From: Metabacillus indicus LMG 22858 | GTDB lineage: Bacteria; Bacillota; Bacilli; Bacillales; Bacillaceae | Direction of reading: 5' to 3' | Length of the DNA stretch: 64,000 nucleotides | NCBI RefSeq assembly: GCF_000708755.2 | Contig: NZ_JGVU02000002.1 | Location: 1,674,001-1,738,000, forward strand | Translations under genes and position numbers: made by a program | Shown here: positions 60,825 to 64,000 of the stretch, in pieces | Position numbering within the stretch: the first letter of the stretch is position 1 | Layout: every line of letters starts with the position of its first letter | The notes under the pieces: generated by a model | What the model was told of the DNA's origin: nothing | The model's database searches: none | Seen by the model: only the letters and a program-made list of their open reading frames with translations

Positions 60825-61934
60825 TTACAGGGTGAATTCCTCTTTGAAGGTGCGGTACTTTTCTAATTTCGTCCTGTCGATTTCAAACCCGATTCCCGCT
60901 GCTGCCGGAACATCAATCAATCCTTTGTCCACTTTCACTTCAGGTGTAATGATGTCCTCCTCCCAATACCGTGAAGATGCAGAGATATCACCTGGAATGG
61001 AAAAACCGGATAGAGAGGCGAGAGCAATGTTATGTGCCCGTGAAACGCCAGTCTCAAGCATGCCGCCTACCCAGACAGGTATGCCTTTTTCCGCACAGAG
61101 ATCGTGAATCTTCTTTGACTCCGCAAGCCCTCCAACTCGGCCTGGTTTAATATTAATGATTCCGCAGCTTCCAAGCTGGATCGCATTTTTCGCATCATTG
61201 AAGGTGATGATGCTCTCATCCAGGCAGATGGGCGTTTTGATTTCAGCCTGCAGGACCGCATGCTCGATGATATCATCATGGCCAAGCGGCTGCTCAATCA
61301 TCATCAGATTATAGGAATCAAGCTTTTTCAAATGCCCGAGATCACTGAGTGTATAAGCTGAATTGGCGTCTGCCATAAGAGGAATATCCGGAAAACGGGT
61401 TCTGATTTCTTCAAGCAGTTCAACATCCATCCCCGGTTCGATTTTTACTTTTATTCTTTTATATCCTTCATCGATATGCTGCTCTATCTTCTGAAGCATC
61501 ATTGCTGCAGGCGCCATTCCCACAACAACTCCGGAATCAATCTGACTTCTGGTCCCGCCAAGTACGTCTGCAAGCGGCCTGCCAAGAAGCTTCGCATACA
61601 AATCCCATACAGCAGATTCAATTGATGCCTTTGCCATTTGGTTCCGCCTGATCCACTGAAGGGAATTTGCATAGGACTCCGGATGCTGGAACGTTTGACC
61701 GAGAAGATCCGGAATCAAGAAAGATGTCAGCATATGATGGCATGTCTTGATGGTTTCTTCGGTATACCAGGGGGATGAAAAGGCAACAACCTCCCCCCAG
61801 CCTGTGGATCCTGAGGAATCTTCCAGTTCAACCAGAATACTCTCCCGCCGGTGAACCGTTTCTCTGCTGTTTTTGAAGGGAGAGACGAGATTCATCTCCA
61901 GATGGTGAAGGGTCACTTTCCGGACGTCAATCAT
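60825..61934 (-). CDS. menC: o-Succinylbenzoate synthase MenC
   Basis: A 369-aa enolase-superfamily enzyme dehydrating SHCHC to o-succinylbenzoate in menaquinone synthesis. Catalytic KxK in RIKVKIEPG (about 163-165), metal ligands in LMADANSAY (Asp about 189), IEQPLGHDD (Glu) and CLDESI (Asp about 239), and acid/base Lys in NIKPGRVGG (about 263). N-succinylamino acid racemase side activity is known in the family. GGAGGC lies 4-5 bases before the ATG at 61934; the menE stop is overlapped by 8 bases. Confidence 0.92.
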   Translation of the reverse strand: MIDVRKVTLHHLEMNLVSPFKNSRETVHRRESILVELEDSSGSTGWGEVVAFSSPWYTEETIKTCHHMLTSFLIPDLLGQTFQHPESYANSLQWIRRNQMAKASIESAVWDLYAKLLGRPLADVLGGTRSQIDSGVVVGMAPAAMMLQKIEQHIDEGYKRIKVKIEPGMDVELLEEIRTRFPDIPLMADANSAYTLSDLGHLKKLDSYNLMMIEQPLGHDDIIEHAVLQAEIKTPICLDESIITFNDAKNAIQLGSCGIINIKPGRVGGLAESKKIHDLCAEKGIPVWVGGMLETGVSRAHNIALASLSGFSIPGDISASSRYWEEDIITPEVKVDKGLIDVPAAAGIGFEIDRTKLEKYRTFKEEFTL

Positions 61935-63369
61935 GCCTGCCTCCATCCGCAAGCATCCTCCGCATCAGCTTGCTCGAAGCGTTTCTCGGAAGGCTGTCTC
62001 TAAAATAAATACGGGAAGGAAGTTTATATTTTGCAAGTCTTTCTCTGCAATACGAGAGCAGTTCAGCTTCGCTCACATGCTCCTTTAAAACCACATATGC
62101 TACTGGCACCTGTCCCCACTTTGGATCATCTGCTCCCGCTGCTCCCGCTTCAAGTACAGACGGGTGCGACAGGAGCACCGCCTCTATTTCGGCAGGATAC
62201 ACATTTTCACCGCCTGAAACAATTAGATCTGAACGCCTGTCTAAAACAAATAAAAACCCATCTTCGTCAAGATAGCCGATATCCCCTGTAGGAAGAAAGC
62301 CGTCGTGAAACGTGCTTTCCCGCTTCCAGTAGCCCTTTGTGACATTTGGACCCTGGACGTAAATCTCTCCTTCAGCCATAGGAGGACACTCTGCTCCGCT
62401 GTTCATGATTTTAATCCGGCACGGAAACAAAGGCTTGCCGGCAGATCCAAGCTTTGAAAAGCTGTATTCCGGAGAAAGGGTGACAATTTGAGAGGAAGTC
62501 TCTGTCATTCCGTAAGTCTGATAGACCGGAATGGATTTTTCTTTACACTCTTTTAAAAGAGGCATGGGCGCCGGGCCTCCGCCAAGCAGCATGACCCGCA
62601 AACTGTCTGGAAACTTTGCATCACCAAGGTCTTCAAGCATCCGGGTCAGCATTGCCTGCACAACCGATGCAATGGTTACTCCTTCTTCCATGATCGCCTT
62701 ATTTGCTTTTTCAGGCTGAAATGCTTCATGAAGCACAACGGTCATTCCATAAATAATTCCTCTCATTAAAATGGAAAGACCGCTGATATGAAAAAGAGGA
62801 ACCGCACAAAGCCAGCGGTCATCATGATGAAGTCCAAGATTTAAAGAGGATCCGGAAGCGCTCCAGTAATGGTTCCCGAAGGTCTGCATCACGCCTTTCG
62901 GTTTCCCTGTCGTGCCGGATGTATACATAATGGTCGCCGTCTCATCCAGATGAAATGTTTTTTCAAACATTTCAGTTTCTGTAAGACTTTCAAGGTTCCT
63001 GCTGTCTATAGAAATCCAGCTTGGCTTCTCCCATTGATGTTCCAGGGCATGATGGTACAGGAGATACTCTGATTCTGAATCACGCAGCTGATAGTCAAGC
63101 TCTGCTGCTGTCAAGCGTGTATTCAGCAATATGGCCTGTGCCCCAATATAGGCAAGAGCATGAATGGTGACGGCCATATCAAGACTGTTCTTCATAAGAA
63201 CCGCACACCGGCTCCCTTTTCCCATGCCTTCTCCTTGCATGGCGGCTGCTTTTCGGAGTGTCCGGATGTGCAGTTCATGAAAGGTTACCGTTTCTTCCTC
63301 AGCTGCAACCGCGATTCGTTCGGGCGTCAAAAAAGCCCTCTGCATCAGCCAGTTTGGCATCATTGTCAT
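61927..63369 (-). CDS. menE: o-Succinylbenzoate-CoA ligase MenE
   Basis: A 480-aa ANL-superfamily enzyme activating o-succinylbenzoate with ATP and CoA. Motifs: MYTSGTTGKPKGVM (P-loop, about 148-161), YQTYGMTETSS (A5), PTGDIGYLDEDG and the hinge region LDRRSDLIVSGGENVYPAEIE, catalytic Lys near SKLMRR. The ATG at 63369 has GGTGA 4 bases upstream; further ATGs two and three codons later are possible. Cotranscribed with menC; a terminator separates it from menB upstream. Confidence 0.93.
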   Translation of the reverse strand: MTMMPNWLMQRAFLTPERIAVAAEEETVTFHELHIRTLRKAAAMQGEGMGKGSRCAVLMKNSLDMAVTIHALAYIGAQAILLNTRLTAAELDYQLRDSESEYLLYHHALEHQWEKPSWISIDSRNLESLTETEMFEKTFHLDETATIMYTSGTTGKPKGVMQTFGNHYWSASGSSLNLGLHHDDRWLCAVPLFHISGLSILMRGIIYGMTVVLHEAFQPEKANKAIMEEGVTIASVVQAMLTRMLEDLGDAKFPDSLRVMLLGGGPAPMPLLKECKEKSIPVYQTYGMTETSSQIVTLSPEYSFSKLGSAGKPLFPCRIKIMNSGAECPPMAEGEIYVQGPNVTKGYWKRESTFHDGFLPTGDIGYLDEDGFLFVLDRRSDLIVSGGENVYPAEIEAVLLSHPSVLEAGAAGADDPKWGQVPVAYVVLKEHVSEAELLSYCRERLAKYKLPSRIYFRDSLPRNASSKLMRRMLADGGRHD

Positions 63370-63413
63370 GTTTTCACCAACTTTCATATGCTAGTAGCTT
63401 CGGCAAATTTGCA

Positions 63414-63449
63414 TAAAAGAAAACAGCTTGATGAACTCATCAAGCTGCT
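63414..63449 (-). terminator. Terminator of menB
   Basis: On the minus strand CAGCTTGATGA pairs with TCATCAAGCTG around GTT, followed by TTTTCTTTT. Confidence 0.85.
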
Positions 63450-63457
63450 GCATGTCC

Positions 63458-64000
63458 TTAAGGAAATCTTGGGAACTGTTTGAAGTCAGGATTGCGCTTT
63501 TCTTTGAAAGCGTCTCTTCCTTCTTTTGCTTCATCTGTCGTGTAATAAAGAAGCGTTGCGTCACCTGCAAATTGCTGGATGCCGGCAAGTCCGTCTGTAT
63601 CCGCATTAAATGCAGCTTTTAAGAAGCGGATGGCAGTCGGACTCTTCTCAAGAATCTCTTCACACCACTGAACGGTTTCTTCTTCAAGTTTTTCAAGAGG
63701 CACTACTGTGTTGACAAGACCCATGTCCAGAGCTTCCTGTGCATTGTACTGGCGGCAGAGGAACCAGATCTCTCTGGCTTTTTTATGTCCCACAATACGG
63801 GCAAGGTATCCTGAACCGTATCCTGCATCAAAGCTTCCAACCTTTGGTCCAGTCTGTCCGAATACAGCATTGTCAGCTGCAATTGTCAGATCACATACGA
63901 TGTGAAGAACATGTCCGCCTCCGATTGCGTATCCTGCAACCATCGCGATAACCGGTTTCGGAATAACACGGATCAGGCGCTGAAGGTCAAGAACATTCAG
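63458..64000 (-). CDS. menB: Naphthoate synthase MenB, C-terminal part
   Basis: The last 180 codons of a crotonase-fold enzyme (1,4-dihydroxy-2-naphthoyl-CoA synthase). The open frame runs through the window edge (reading ...[23 protein letters not shown]). Landmarks: [34 protein letters not shown] and the C-terminus [22 protein letters not shown]. The ATG at 63943 inside this frame is not the start. Stop is followed by a terminator, so menE is transcribed separately or by readthrough. Confidence 0.93.
   Translation of the reverse strand: MNVLDLQRLIRVIPKPVIAMVAGYAIGGGHVLHIVCDLTIAADNAVFGQTGPKVGSFDAGYGSGYLARIVGHKKAREIWFLCRQYNAQEALDMGLVNTVVPLEKLEEETVQWCEEILEKSPTAIRFLKAAFNADTDGLAGIQQFAGDATLLYYTTDEAKEGRDAFKEKRNPDFKQFPRFP

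Overview
The window reads as chromosomal DNA of a low-to-moderate GC Bacillaceae (Bacillus/Metabacillus type). Reasons: strong AGGAGG ribosome binding sites, frequent TTG/GTG starts, intrinsic terminators after most units, and long stretches collinear (as recalled, not aligned) with the B. subtilis ytr-ytq-ytp-yto-asnB-metK-pckA-ytm-ytl-ytk-ytj-yti-yth-mnt-men region. No tRNA, rRNA, CRISPR array or insertion sequence was seen.

Layout. 1-5.9 kb: ytrA regulator, small proteins, the ytqAB tRNA-modification pair, ytpB/ytpA (terpene and lysophospholipid), ytoA. 6-12 kb: PAP2 phosphatase and glycosyltransferase, asnB interrupted by one in-frame TGA, metK under a SAM riboswitch. 12.3-23.9 kb: pckA with a CcpN-type operator on its promoter, a symporter, a small regulator behind a leader ORF, a FusB-like/NAT pair, ytmAB, the ytlACD importer, ispA, ytkD. 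24-27.2 kb: ytkC holin, dps under a SigB-type promoter, a YtzI-like peptide, a secreted S8 protease.

27.2-53.7 kb is dominated by zinc starvation. I read eight Zur-type operators (core CGTAATNATTACG). They precede an FAD/NAD(P) protein followed by folE2, an uncharacterised 138-aa gene, a cysteine-free rpsN, an opine metallophore uptake operon (cntABCDF-like), its biosynthesis and export operon (nicotianamine synthase-like cntL, opine dehydrogenase cntM, EamA exporter), zagA/yciC, a His-rich znuA, and a cysteine-free rpmE. The genes would together make and export a nicotianamine-like zincophore, re-import the metal complex, swap zinc ribosomal proteins for zinc-free paralogues, replace FolE with FolE2, and direct scarce zinc with COG0523 GTPases. 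Interspersed are oatA-like, PadR-pair, yoaS-yozG-yoaT, ywdH, purU, luxS, yidD and carbonic anhydrase genes.

53.7-64 kb: ythAB bd-type oxidase, a DUF1540 peptide, the manganese importer mntABCD with two MntR-type boxes, and menC-menE-menB (menB cut by the window end).

The strongest undescribed-looking signal is non-coding: three intergenic tandem arrays (590-1070, 9920-10430, 21535-21638) have unrelated sequences but exactly the same 52-bp period and the same architecture, an inverted repeat whose arms end in GGCA(C) and begin in (G)TGCC. Other points: a long-range-structured leader ORF that may control a CD3324-family regulator, a probable CTG start codon in ytqA, and a Zur box lying inside the first codons of an unknown gene. 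All functional assignments come from motif and synteny recognition; no database search was run.
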